This document shows, piece by piece, positions 35,374 to 44,386 of a stretch of 64,000 bases of DNA; position 1 is the first letter of the stretch, and each line of letters starts with the position of its first letter. Position numbers and translations under genes: made by a program. The notes under the pieces are model-generated. The model saw only the letters and a program-made list of their open reading frames with translations. It made no database searches and was not told where the DNA came from. The DNA comes from Sutcliffiella horikoshii (GTDB lineage: Bacteria > Bacillota > Bacilli > Bacillales > Bacillaceae_I), in assembly GCF_021991925.1 (NCBI RefSeq), contig NZ_RXZI01000005.1, positions 62,001 to 126,000 on the forward strand. Reading direction: 5' to 3'.

Positions 35374-37047
35374 TTGAGGACAAACGAGAATGTATTATCT
35401 ATCTTCGCCTTGGGTGGGCTGAATGAAATCGGAAAAAATATGTATGCCATTGAATATTCAAATAATATCGTGATTATCGACTGTGGGAATAAGTTCCCGG
35501 ATGAAAGTTTGTTAGGGATAGATTTGATCATTCCTGATATCACCTACTTGCTTGAGCATAAAGATAAAATAAAGGCATTAATTGTTACACATGGTCATGA
35601 GGATCATATAGGAGGAATTCCATTCTTTTTAAAAAAACTTAATGTACCCGTCTATTCCACACGGTTCACTTTGGGATTGATTGAATTGAAATTAGGGGAG
35701 CATAAACTTTTAAGGGAAACGGAACTAATTGAAATAGATTCGAATTCGACCTTAAACTTTGATGAAATAAGTGTAAGTTTTTTTAAAGTGAATCATAGTA
35801 TTCCCGATTGCCTGGGGGTTGTTTTTCATACACCAGAGGGAAAAATCGTACATACGGGGGATTTCAAGTTTGATTTGACTCCCGCTAATAATGAGCATTC
35901 AGACATTCATAAAATGGCCCAAATCGGCGAAGAAGGAGTTCTTCTCCTAATGTCTGAGAGTACCAATGCCGAGCGTCCAGGTTCTACCCCGTCGGAACAA
36001 ATGGTAGGTAAACATGTGGAGGATGCCTTTAGAAAAGCTACACGGAAAGTGATTCTATCTACATTCGCATCAAATATAAATAGGATTCAGCAAGTGATTG
36101 ACGCTGCTCATCAAACACATCGAAAAGTTGCGTTGCTAGGAAGAAGTATGGTCAATGTAGTGGATGTGGCCATGGAGAGAGGTTATTTAACAGTTCCCGA
36201 TGGAATGTTAATAGAACAACACGAAATCGATGAAATGGCTCCTGAAAAGGTGGCTATTCTTTGTACAGGTAGTCAAGGGGAACCATTAGCAGCCCTTTCT
36301 AGACTATCAACAGGAAATTTTCGAGGGGTTGAAATCCTCCCGGAGGATACAGTTATTATAGCGGCAGGTCCAATACCTGGAAATGAACGCAATGTCACAC
36401 GAGTTGTAGACAATTTACTTTCACTCGGAGCAAAAGTGATTTACGGAACCGGAAGTTCATCTGGAATGCATGTTTCAGGACACGGCTACCAAGAAGATTT
36501 AAAACTGATGCTTACTTTGATGAAACCAAAATATCTTATTCCGATTCACGGGGAGTATAGAATGTTATATCATCACAGTTTATTAGCGGAATCAGTTGGA
36601 ATAGAGCAAGGAAACACCTTCATCATGAATAACGGTGATGTTGTAGATATCACCGATTCCATTGCCCGCCAAACTAGGAAAATCCCCACAGGAAACACAT
36701 TTATAGATGGCTTGGGAGTCGGGGATGTTGGTGATATTGTACTGCGCGACCGCAAACAACTTTCTGAAGATGGCATGCTTGTAATTGTTTTGACGATGAG
36801 TAAAAGGGAAGCAAAGCTAGTCCATGATCCCGACATCATTTCCAGAGGGTTCGTTTACCATAGAGACTCCGAAAAACTACTTAGAGACGTTAATAGCCTT
36901 ATAATAAAAACGGTTAACGATTTGAAAAGAGAAGATAAACACCAATGGAACATAATTAAACAAAGCATAAAAAAATCGGTTGGCCAATATTTATTTACTC
37001 AAATTAGAAGAAAGCCAATGATCTTACCTATAATCATTGAAATTTAA
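35374..37047 (+). CDS. Ribonuclease J family protein (RnjA/RnjB paralogue)
   Basis: A 557-aa metallo-beta-lactamase/beta-CASP RNase. Motif 2 is H73-G-H75-E-D77-H78, motif 3 TGDFKFD near 166, with beta-CASP blocks (LGRSMVN, CTGSQGEPLAALSRL, GHGYQEDLKLMLTLMKPKYLIPIHGE) and the C-terminal dimerisation domain. RNase J has 5'-3' exo- and endonuclease activity in RNA decay. Two housekeeping RNase J genes (rnjA, rnjB) are expected elsewhere, so this looks like a third copy. TTG start with GGAGGGGAAATTC. Confidence 0.92.
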   Translation: MRTNENVLSIFALGGLNEIGKNMYAIEYSNNIVIIDCGNKFPDESLLGIDLIIPDITYLLEHKDKIKALIVTHGHEDHIGGIPFFLKKLNVPVYSTRFTLGLIELKLGEHKLLRETELIEIDSNSTLNFDEISVSFFKVNHSIPDCLGVVFHTPEGKIVHTGDFKFDLTPANNEHSDIHKMAQIGEEGVLLLMSESTNAERPGSTPSEQMVGKHVEDAFRKATRKVILSTFASNINRIQQVIDAAHQTHRKVALLGRSMVNVVDVAMERGYLTVPDGMLIEQHEIDEMAPEKVAILCTGSQGEPLAALSRLSTGNFRGVEILPEDTVIIAAGPIPGNERNVTRVVDNLLSLGAKVIYGTGSSSGMHVSGHGYQEDLKLMLTLMKPKYLIPIHGEYRMLYHHSLLAESVGIEQGNTFIMNNGDVVDITDSIARQTRKIPTGNTFIDGLGVGDVGDIVLRDRKQLSEDGMLVIVLTMSKREAKLVHDPDIISRGFVYHRDSEKLLRDVNSLIIKTVNDLKREDKHQWNIIKQSIKKSVGQYLFTQIRRKPMILPIIIEI

Positions 37048-37067
37048 CTTAATCAAGGTAGAAAAGG

Positions 37068-37097
37068 AACAGTACCTCAATGGTGCTGTTTTTTTGT
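37068..37097. terminator. Terminator between RNase J and LysE genes
   Basis: AACAGTACC / GGTGCTGTTT stem, T-tract; serves the plus-strand gene. Confidence 0.7.
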
Positions 37098-37115
37098 ATT
37101 AACCTTAAATAATTG

Positions 37116-37748
37116 TTAGCTAAAGAGAGCTTTAATTCCCTGATACCCAAAATAAGTACCAAATCCAATTAACGAAACACCAGAGATGATTGATATAGCC
37201 TTGATGCTTGTATAACTCAAGAATCTACGAAAACCAGTTGTCAATGCAGCAACAAAAATATCCCACAATGTTAAACCGATGAATATCATACAACTATAGA
37301 TTAACAAATCACCAGTCCCGTTCATTTGTGCTGTTTTTGCTAGTATGGATCCATAGATACCCAGCCAGAAAAGAATAGATAATGGGCTGGTGATGGACAT
37401 GATAAAACCTGTGATAAAACACTTAAATAATGATTCTTTTTTTCTGATAGCAGTCAAATTTATGGAATTTACACCTAATATACTCTCTACCCCCGAATAA
37501 ATAAGGATAAAGCCGCCAAATAACCAAAGGAAAATCTGGACCATGGGAATGCCTAAAAATTGGACCATCCCCAAATAAACCAGTAGCATAAAGATAGCAT
37601 CAGCTATCATGGATCCTGCTCCTACCATCCACGCATGCCAAAAGCCGTTCTTAATTCCTTTATCAAGTCTAGCAGAATTAACTGGACCAATTGGTGCAGC
37701 TAATGTTAACCCTAAGAAAATGTAGCTGACTAAAATACTGATACTCAA
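37116..37748 (-). CDS. LysE family translocator
   Basis: A 210-213-aa LysE/RhtB-type exporter of amino acids or related compounds, with about six membrane helices. The N-terminal signature AAPIGPVNSARLDKGIKNGFWHAWMVGAGSMIADAIFMLLVY is clear. On the minus strand GGGGTGG lies 5 nt before TTG at 37748; a GTG at 37757 is nearer to that site and less likely. Substrate unknown. Monocistronic. Confidence 0.87.
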   Translation of the reverse strand: MSISILVSYIFLGLTLAAPIGPVNSARLDKGIKNGFWHAWMVGAGSMIADAIFMLLVYLGMVQFLGIPMVQIFLWLFGGFILIYSGVESILGVNSINLTAIRKKESLFKCFITGFIMSITSPLSILFWLGIYGSILAKTAQMNGTGDLLIYSCMIFIGLTLWDIFVAALTTGFRRFLSYTSIKAISIISGVSLIGFGTYFGYQGIKALFS

Positions 37749-37951
37749 TAATTCCACCCCAATTAATTAATAGATACAACTTGTACATTCTATGTAGAGG
37801 GTATATTCTTGAGACCCATTTTCTATGTCGACTCATCGTCGTTTCTACTAATAATAGCAACGGGGTCAAGAGGAATTTCAGCATTTTTACATTGCATAAA
37901 ATTTGCTACAGAGTAATGTAATGCAACATTCAATTTTGATAAAAATAGTGA

Positions 37952-37980
37952 TTGAAATGGGAAATCTAAAATGGTATAAT
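37952..37980 (+). promoter_or_regulatory. Sigma-A promoter of the leader upstream of the APH-like gene
   Basis: TTGAAA (37952-37957), 17-bp spacer, perfect TATAAT (37975-37980). Confidence 0.75.
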
Positions 37981-38015
37981 TTTCATAATATTCAGGAAGG
38001 GAGTGAGGATATGCA

Positions 38016-38099
38016 ATGACAAATTTTAAGAAGATAACCTTGGAAACTAAATTTAATTGCCACTCACTCTTACGGTTGTACTTAGCAGAGGTTGGTTGA
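38016..38099 (+). CDS. Candidate small protein or leader peptide (27 aa)
   Basis: ATG at 38016, a good AAGGGAGTGAGG upstream (a two-codon ATGCAATGA frame overlaps the start), TGA at 38097-38099. The 27-residue product begins MTNFKKITLE. It is the only frame between a strong promoter (37952) and a terminator (38146-38186), so either a small protein gene or the leader of an attenuator ahead of the APH-like kinase. Confidence 0.4.
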   Translation: MTNFKKITLETKFNCHSLLRLYLAEVG

Positions 38100-38145
38100 T
38101 TCGTGCTTTAAAAGGTCGGGCAATTTAAAGTTTGTTGATGATTAT

Positions 38146-38186
38146 ACAAGCCACAGGGTTATTTAATATAACTCTGTGGCTTTTGT
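38146..38186 (+). terminator. Intrinsic terminator in the APH leader
   Basis: AAGCCACAGGGTTAT / ATAACTCTGTGGCTT stem with a TTAAT loop, T-tract after. Confidence 0.85.
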
Positions 38187-38229
38187 TTTCCAGTTGTTAT
38201 CTTCAAAATTTGCATGGAGGTAAACCAGA

Positions 38230-38256
38230 TGCGTCAAATCTTTTTAGAGAAATAGG
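38230..38256 (+). CDS. Candidate 8-aa leader peptide before the APH-like gene
   Basis: ATGCGTCAAATC...TAG encodes MRQIFLEK with ATGGAGGT well spaced upstream. It ends 12 nt before the kinase start, so translation of the two could be coupled. Confidence 0.35.
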
Positions 38257-38268
38257 AGTGTGCTGTTT

Positions 38269-39261
38269 ATGTTGAAATTAAAATTTCTTTTTGATAATGC
38301 ATCGTTAGCAGAAATGTTATTGGGAAACTGGGAGTATGATCAAGAATCTCTTGATTTGTTTAAATATTATAGAATATCTTCCAATGCCATTTATCCTTTT
38401 AAGACCCAAGGAAAAATACAATTATTGAGATTTGCTCCCAAGTCAGAGAAGTCGAGAGAAAATATCTTAGGAGAACTCGAATTTATTTCTTACTTGAGTT
38501 CTAAAAAGTATGGAGTTTTAGAAACAGTTCACTCAAAAAATGGGGTGGAACTTGTGGAAGCTCAAACGCCATGGGGAGAATACTATGCCTCCGTCTTTAA
38601 ACGAGTAGCAGGGGTACAACTAAATCAAACCGATTTAAGTGAAACTCTCATTTTTAATTATGGAAAAGCATTGGGGAAACTTCATCAGTTATCTAGTGAG
38701 TATAAACCTAATATAAACAAGCGTTGGTCATATAGTGATGTGTTGAGTTGGATTCAAGCTCTTCTAATAAATTTTCCAAATGAAAAACAAGCATTAATGG
38801 AAGCAAGATTACTTCAAAATTATTTTGATTCTATTCCTATTACCAATAAGAATTTTGGTCTCATTCATTATGATTTTGAAATGGATAATGTCTTCTACGA
38901 GGAAGAGTTTCAGTCCTTTAACATTATTGATTTTGACGATGCTATGTATCATTGGTATGTAATGGATATCGAGCAAGCACTAGAAAGCCTGCAAGATTCT
39001 ATTACTCCTGATTCTTTTCAACCCAAAAAACAATGCTTCATGGAAGGATATCTAACTGAATATGAGCTTTCCGATGATATGACATCTTTATTGCCAGCAT
39101 GTAAACGCTTTGCAAATTTATATGCTTATGCCCGTATATTAAGATCTGCAGAAGAAAAGTGGAAAAATGAACCTGAATGGCTAGTGAATTTGAGGGGGAA
39201 ATTGACAAAGGCTATGAAAGATAAATCTTCTTGTTTTGGAGCGGAAATTAAATTTTACTAG
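38269..39261 (+). CDS. APH-family phosphotransferase
   Basis: A 330-aa aminoglycoside phosphotransferase/choline kinase-fold protein. Catalytic H-x-D-x-x-x-x-N is HYDFEMDN near 207-214, and the metal-binding IIDFDD near 225-230. The N lobe (ISSNAIYPFKTQGKIQLLRFA) binds nucleotide. Members of this group phosphorylate antibiotics, sugars or other alcohols; the substrate cannot be told. I start at ATG 38269, AGGAG 10 nt upstream; GTG 38260 sits on that site. A long leader with promoter, 27-aa frame, terminator and 8-aa frame precedes it. Confidence 0.8.
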   Translation: MLKLKFLFDNASLAEMLLGNWEYDQESLDLFKYYRISSNAIYPFKTQGKIQLLRFAPKSEKSRENILGELEFISYLSSKKYGVLETVHSKNGVELVEAQTPWGEYYASVFKRVAGVQLNQTDLSETLIFNYGKALGKLHQLSSEYKPNINKRWSYSDVLSWIQALLINFPNEKQALMEARLLQNYFDSIPITNKNFGLIHYDFEMDNVFYEEEFQSFNIIDFDDAMYHWYVMDIEQALESLQDSITPDSFQPKKQCFMEGYLTEYELSDDMTSLLPACKRFANLYAYARILRSAEEKWKNEPEWLVNLRGKLTKAMKDKSSCFGAEIKFY

Positions 39262-39274
39262 TTATCTAGAGTTG

Positions 39275-39338
39275 GCGATTCCTCAAATGGGCTTTATATA
39301 CAAGTATTTTGAAATTTGTATATAAAGCCATGAATCGC
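39275..39338. repeat. Long nested inverted repeat between convergent genes
   Basis: Inner arms GGCTTTATATACAA / TTGTATATAAAGCC, outer arms GCGATTC / GAATCGC, separated by a few bases. No T-tract follows on either strand, unlike an intrinsic terminator. Confidence 0.8.
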
Positions 39339-39350
39339 TATAGTCCTTAC

Positions 39351-40478
39351 TTATGCTTTTGTCCTTTTGATAATCGTAATTATAAAAACCAACATAGGTA
39401 AAAGAACCCCAAGTGGTAAGTGGATTATGGCTGGTATGACTTCAAGACCAACTTGAAGATGCTGTGCTATATTTTCTGAAAAAGGATAGGAGGACAAAAA
39501 AATTAATACTAGGATAGATAAAGCTAGAAATTTCAGGTTCATTCGTGTGATGCTCTCCCTTGCAAGGTGAATGCTTGCAAAAGTGAAGACAGCAATTTTA
39601 AAATATCCCCCAATGATAAAAAGAATAACTGCAAATATGTCCAGCCTTTCAATGAAATCAAAAACAGTAACCCTTTCTATTGTAGTGATAAAAGGAAAAG
39701 TATAATTTTTCGCCAATAACGGGTGAAGCACGCCTATGATTAGAAAGGAGAAAATGGACATTAGTACTGTGAAAATAATTATAATGATGCTTCCTTTTTT
39801 TGAAACCCCCCCTCTGTCTTTACGCTTTAAAAAAGGGAATATCATTAAAAATGCAATAATCTCGCTGAAAGGAAATGCAATCATAGTGGGAATGGATTCA
39901 GCTATTTTATTAAAGTTAAATGAAAAGATAGGTTCTACATATTCCCAGTTAAAACTTCCGCTAAAAAATATCATTAATGGGAGTATTAAGAGAAATAGCA
40001 ATGTAATGGTACCCCAAATGACTGCAGATCGGATGAAAGCCTCCATACCTTTTAGATAGGTATAAACAATAATTAGAAAGATCGAACATTTAACAAAAAA
40101 GGGGGGCATCGTATACAGCAATTTACCATTTATAAAAAAGGTTAAATCCGATAAAACGCGGGAAGCAAGATAAGCAAAGTACAGAACATAAACAACAGAA
40201 ACAACGAATCCAACATGTTTACCAAGATTCTCATTTAAAATTAAAGCTAAGTTTTGAAAATTATTATTCCTCCAAATATAAACAAACATATGAAATAATA
40301 ACAGACCGATAACACCTGCAATAAGACTGGCAACCCAAGAATTCTTTTCTGCAGTTAAACTTATCCCCCAGATTACTGAACTACCAATTAAAAAAAGAAG
40401 CAATGCAAACATGATTTCTGATAATCCAATGATATGTTTTTTTTCCAACCTATTCACGTCCTGACTTGTAATTCCCAA
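39351..40478 (-). CDS. GerAB-type spore germination permease (second receptor)
   Basis: A 375-aa GerB subunit of a second germinant receptor, with about ten hydrophobic segments and the family stretch GLSEIMFALLLFLIGSSVIWG (about 18-38). It overlaps the preceding lipoprotein gene by 29 bp and is last in an A-C-B operon. Divergent from the first receptor's permease at 3.8 kb, so different germinants are likely. Sigma-G expression expected. Confidence 0.9.
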   Translation of the reverse strand: MGITSQDVNRLEKKHIIGLSEIMFALLLFLIGSSVIWGISLTAEKNSWVASLIAGVIGLLLFHMFVYIWRNNNFQNLALILNENLGKHVGFVVSVVYVLYFAYLASRVLSDLTFFINGKLLYTMPPFFVKCSIFLIIVYTYLKGMEAFIRSAVIWGTITLLFLLILPLMIFFSGSFNWEYVEPIFSFNFNKIAESIPTMIAFPFSEIIAFLMIFPFLKRKDRGGVSKKGSIIIIIFTVLMSIFSFLIIGVLHPLLAKNYTFPFITTIERVTVFDFIERLDIFAVILFIIGGYFKIAVFTFASIHLARESITRMNLKFLALSILVLIFLSSYPFSENIAQHLQVGLEVIPAIIHLPLGVLLPMLVFIITIIKRTKA

Positions 40479-41622
40479 GATGTTGAAAGGAGATTTTTGT
40501 ATTAAGCTTAATTTCAGCGTTCTTTAAGAGTGATGGCCATTCATCTTTGATTTTCTTCCATTCTTTAGGATTATCTTCGCTTAGTATAAGACCTAACCCA
40601 ATTGGGTCCAATTCATTTTCCTGAGCCACTTTAAGAAGTTCTTGTACTTCGATATTTATCGTTTCTTTTACTTTCTCTTCAAGCTTCTCAACATCTCTAG
40701 GATCATCTAAGTTCAAATTGCAATGGTACTGGTTAATGTCCCCTTTCAGTCGCAAATCAAAATGAAAGATATATTTCTCTCCTTGGATTTCTATATTACT
40801 TTCTTTAGTATTATTACTGAAAACCCTATAAGCGAAATAATCGTCCTCTTCTTTTGGACAGCCAGCTTCTATTGTGAATCCGGATGCGCTTTCTTGTAAT
40901 AAGGACAGATATCCTCCATCTCTATAGTCAATAAAGGCAGTAAGCTTATCATCTTTAAATAAAGCCAATCCTCCATAAGCTGTATGGGATGGGCTGGTTG
41001 TTTCGAAATTTCCATTTTCCTGTCCTTGTTCAAGATCACCTACTAATTCAATAAAAGGCAATGCTATATCCTTTCCTTCTTTTATCTCATCTACTTTGAG
41101 TTGAGAAGAGGTTTTGGGAATATCCCTTCCGATTTTTTTTATAATATTTGTTATTTCAAACGCAGAAGTTCCTTCTACAGGTGAATAGACCTTTAATAAT
41201 TCACTAGCATTTACACCTCTGGTTATTACAATATATGCATTTGAAGGAATCTGCGGGGAGTTCAAAATATAATCTGCAATCTCTTGTATCTTCCCCTCAC
41301 GAGCTAATTTTTCACTGAGGATAACCACATCCACCTGACTTAAAAGCACAAATCGAGAAATGTTAACTGAAATTCTTTCTAGTGCCGTATCAATTGTCTT
41401 TCCTGATGCTTTGTACACAATATAGCGTGAATTTTGAGTGGGTGCATTGCCAGAGATTGCAGCTGGATTGATTAATTGCAGGGATACTTCATATCCATCT
41501 TTTAAATAATCAAGACCAATCGCAAAGGAAAAGGAAAGTTCGTTTAACTCATGCTTATCCGCAGGAGTGAAAAAAATAGAAGTCATTGATAATAGGATAA
41601 AAAGCATATAAAGATATTTCAA
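40450..41622 (-). CDS. GerAC-type spore germination protein (second receptor)
   Basis: A 390-aa Ger(x)C family protein. Domain layout matches: LNELSFSFAIGLDYLKDGYEVSLQL near the N terminus, then the middle domain and NIEVQELLKVAQENELDPIGLGLIL near 325-350. The N-terminal signal (MKYLYMLFILLSMTSIFFTPA) lacks the usual lipobox cysteine, unlike the first receptor's subunit C, so lipidation is doubtful. Overlaps the permease by 29 bp. Confidence 0.88.
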   Translation of the reverse strand: MKYLYMLFILLSMTSIFFTPADKHELNELSFSFAIGLDYLKDGYEVSLQLINPAAISGNAPTQNSRYIVYKASGKTIDTALERISVNISRFVLLSQVDVVILSEKLAREGKIQEIADYILNSPQIPSNAYIVITRGVNASELLKVYSPVEGTSAFEITNIIKKIGRDIPKTSSQLKVDEIKEGKDIALPFIELVGDLEQGQENGNFETTSPSHTAYGGLALFKDDKLTAFIDYRDGGYLSLLQESASGFTIEAGCPKEEDDYFAYRVFSNNTKESNIEIQGEKYIFHFDLRLKGDINQYHCNLNLDDPRDVEKLEEKVKETINIEVQELLKVAQENELDPIGLGLILSEDNPKEWKKIKDEWPSLLKNAEIKLNTKISFQHLGNYKSGRE

Positions 41623-41644
41623 TTACATCCCCCCATTTACCGCT

Positions 41645-43099
41645 TTATTTAAGGTCATCCTTATTATATTTTTTTGGAGTATTTATAATCTTTTTCAATG
41701 GAAAACGAATAAATGTATCTTTTAGATCGATTGTATTTATTGGTGTAATTGGTGATAAATATGGAACACCAAAACTGTTTAAAGAAGACAGATGGTTAAT
41801 CAATACAATGGTTCCCAAGATGAGTCCCAATAAACCTTGGGTACTGGCTAGAAATACCAGGATATAGCGAATGATTTTAATTGCATTTCCAAATGGGTGA
41901 ATGGGTACTGCAAAATTTAATACATAGGTAGCTGATATGATGACTAAAGTAGATAATTGAACAAGCCCAGCTTCAGCGGCAGATTGTCCTAAAATGATGG
42001 TACCTATGATTGAAAATGCCAATGTAATCCCCGTTGGCAAACGGATGGAACTCTCCAAGATCACTTCAAAAATCAGCATAAGAAAAATCACTTCTATTAC
42101 TAAAGGCAAGGGGACAATTTGCCTCTGTGCCGCTAAGCTAATGAGTAATTCACTAGGGACCAGCTCTTGATGAAATAATGTAAAGGAAATGTATAAAGGT
42201 ATCAGGAAGATAGATATAACAAAGGATATGATTCTAATTAATCGTGCAAAGTCGAATATTGAGCTTTCATAATAGTCATCCGCTGTTTGGAAAAATTGCA
42301 TAAATAATGACGGCACAATCAAAACATTCGGAGAGCCATCACATAGAATCGCTATTTTACCTTCTATAATGTGTCCAGAAGTCACATCCGGACGTTCTGT
42401 CGTTAATACCAATGGGAATGGAGTTATTTGATCACTAGTTATGCTTTCCTGAATATAAGATGAATCGAGAATAGACTTAAGGTCAATGGATTCCATTTTT
42501 CTTTTAACGTCATGCAAAATGTCAGGATCCACTTTATCGGCTAAATATAAGAGATATACACCCGTATTTGTTTCAGTTCCTATCTTTTGATCTTCTATCG
42601 TTAATTGATTATTTTTAATAACTCTTTTTATAAGTGAAAGATTATTAGAGGCCAGCTCCGTAAACCCAATTTGGGGACCATTTAACCCACGCTGTGTCTG
42701 TGGAGGGGCAAGGGACCGATCCTTCCAATCGGCCGTGTCTGCCGCGATAGCTTGGTCCAGCCCATCAATGAAGATGAGCGTATTCCCAGCAGACAATTCG
42801 TTCTTTACATCGTCTAAAAGAGAAACTGTTTTGATTTTAGAAATTTCAATCGTGTTTTCAATGACTTCATTATGGCTACCTGTAATTTGTCCCATTTTTA
42901 ATAAAGGACTGAGGATATGTTCTTGTATCATTTTTTTATCTGTAATAGTTTCTAAATACACCAAACATATGGAAGGATTAGTTGGATAAAAGAGTGGTCG
43001 GAAAATTAATTCCTTATTATTATGAAAAAGCTTTTGTATGGACGATAAATTGTCATTCAATACCTTAGATAAATGGGGCTTAACTGTTGTCATATACAC
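41645..43099 (-). CDS. GerAA-type spore germination receptor subunit (second receptor)
   Basis: A 484-aa GerA subunit, first gene of this operon. RGLNGPQIGFTELASNNLSLIKRVI (about 140-165) is the conserved soluble block and the C-terminal half has 4-5 membrane helices with SIRLPTGITLAFSIIGTIILGQSAAEAGL. Upstream on the minus strand a GTATA-18-AATATAA pair resembles a sigma-G promoter, with a short leader to the ATG at 43099 (weak support). Confidence 0.92.
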   Translation of the reverse strand: MYMTTVKPHLSKVLNDNLSSIQKLFHNNKELIFRPLFYPTNPSICLVYLETITDKKMIQEHILSPLLKMGQITGSHNEVIENTIEISKIKTVSLLDDVKNELSAGNTLIFIDGLDQAIAADTADWKDRSLAPPQTQRGLNGPQIGFTELASNNLSLIKRVIKNNQLTIEDQKIGTETNTGVYLLYLADKVDPDILHDVKRKMESIDLKSILDSSYIQESITSDQITPFPLVLTTERPDVTSGHIIEGKIAILCDGSPNVLIVPSLFMQFFQTADDYYESSIFDFARLIRIISFVISIFLIPLYISFTLFHQELVPSELLISLAAQRQIVPLPLVIEVIFLMLIFEVILESSIRLPTGITLAFSIIGTIILGQSAAEAGLVQLSTLVIISATYVLNFAVPIHPFGNAIKIIRYILVFLASTQGLLGLILGTIVLINHLSSLNSFGVPYLSPITPINTIDLKDTFIRFPLKKIINTPKKYNKDDLK

Positions 43100-43324
43100 A
43101 CCTAAACTTTTTTCCTTATATTTCCCATAGGGGAAGAAAGTATACCGATAAGGTTAAATAGATGTTCATTAAAGGAGTAGAGATTATTGTTGGCAAACTT
43201 ACTAAATGGGAGTTTTTTATATATTCCGTACAACTATTTTAAAGACGGGGAAGGAGACAGAAGATTTATCTCGAAAGTTATTGACTAATTGATAGTAATA
43301 ATACTTTCTTAGAAAGGAGATAAA

Positions 43325-43612
43325 ATGGTAAATAATATTGAACAAAAAGAACACATAAGAAGTATGGCTACATTCGTTTATCTCACTCTTGCATTTCTTT
43401 TTTCTTTCGTATTTACATCTATATCCATCCTCATTTTACTTTTTCCCATGGTAGGAATTTTAGATGTGACATATTTCCCCTCAAAAGTTGGGATTTCTTC
43501 ATTTGTCATTTCTATGTTTTTTTCTGTTCTAGCTTTCAGGAATATCTTTACAAAGATATTGATTGTATTTAACCTATCTTTAATGATATTTATAATTGTC
43601 TATGGGCCATAG
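43325..43612 (+). CDS. Small hydrophobic protein with three membrane helices
   Basis: A 95-aa membrane protein, three helices (about 13-36, 44-75 and 75-95), charged only at the N terminus (NNIEQKEHIRS). AGAAAGGAGATAAA precedes the ATG. Function unknown. The neighbours are also small, poorly conserved membrane genes. Confidence 0.65.
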   Translation: MVNNIEQKEHIRSMATFVYLTLAFLFSFVFTSISILILLFPMVGILDVTYFPSKVGISSFVISMFFSVLAFRNIFTKILIVFNLSLMIFIIVYGP

Positions 43613-43661
43613 CTTTTTTGTTCAATAAACGGCCATTTATCTCGCAATAAGGGGAAAAAGA

Positions 43662-43882
43662 ATGTCTATATTGAAACTTGGGTTAGAAAAAATATTATAT
43701 ATTGTTTTTACTTGGATTATATTTGTTGTGTTATGGAAGGCGATGGGTATATTCTGGAATGCTTTTGTCCCGTGGAATCTTAAACGGATTTTATAGGATT
43801 ATTTATGGTAGCGCCTCTCCTAATAATACTGGCTTTTATTCTGTCGAGTTTATCTTTTAAAGTTATAAAGAGTGGAAAATGA
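43662..43882 (+). pseudogene. Small membrane protein gene, probably frameshifted
   Basis: ATG 43662 (AAGGGGAAAAAGA upstream) gives 44 aa with one membrane helix, ending at TAG 43794. An open frame two bases off begins F-I-G-L-F-M at about 43790 and continues with another helix (APLLIILAFILSSLSF) to TGA at 43880-43882. Read together, with the shift at about 43792, these would make a two-helix protein of about 72 aa. They may also be two overlapping small genes (second ATG 43805, no clear site). Confidence 0.45.
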
Positions 43883-43907
43883 CCTAACTATAGGGGGTGT
43901 TAAAATA

Positions 43908-44363
43908 ATGTACCAATACTTTAAGCGTTTCGTAATAAGGGAAGGAACAGAAGGGGTTCCTGCTGAATATGTGGAAGCTTTGTTTGAGGATGCAGGTTGG
44001 GCGAGGAATACACCCTCTTGGCAAAAAGAAAAGTTTTCGCTTATTTTTAAAAACTCTACGTGGGCATTTACGGTGTGGGACCAAAACAAGATGATTGGGA
44101 TGGTTAGAGTGATCTCAGATCAAATAATGGTTGCTAACATAGTGGACTTAGTTGTTTTATCAGATTATCGCGGGAATGGTATCGGTAAGAAAATCGTAGA
44201 ACTTTGTGTTCAAAAACTTCCCCACGGTGATTGGTTTGCACACACCTCCGCTAACAATTTCAGTTTCTATGAGAAGTGTGGCTTTGAAGTAAAAGACTTA
44301 TCCCAAAATGGGACATGTGCGTATTATGGCTATATTCAAGCGAGGAAAGATGGGCATAGGTAG
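43908..44363 (+). CDS. GNAT N-acetyltransferase
   Basis: A 151-aa Acetyltransf_1 protein. Acetyl-CoA pyrophosphate loop DYRGNGIGKKIVELC (about 84-98), beta4 block NIVDLVVLS and the C-terminal FYEKCGFEV (about 127-135). Start ATG 43908 with AGGGGGTG 8 nt upstream; a GTG at 43872 is in frame but lacks one. Probably a small-amine acetyltransferase. Confidence 0.85.
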   Translation: MYQYFKRFVIREGTEGVPAEYVEALFEDAGWARNTPSWQKEKFSLIFKNSTWAFTVWDQNKMIGMVRVISDQIMVANIVDLVVLSDYRGNGIGKKIVELCVQKLPHGDWFAHTSANNFSFYEKCGFEVKDLSQNGTCAYYGYIQARKDGHR

Positions 44364-44386
44364 ATGTGAGTTACTTTTACATCCAG

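Noticed and set aside
43190-43288. 32-aa TTG frame between the ger operon and the small membrane gene
   Set aside because: Ribosome binding site AAAGGAG is present, but TTG start, no conserved feature and short length; could be chance.
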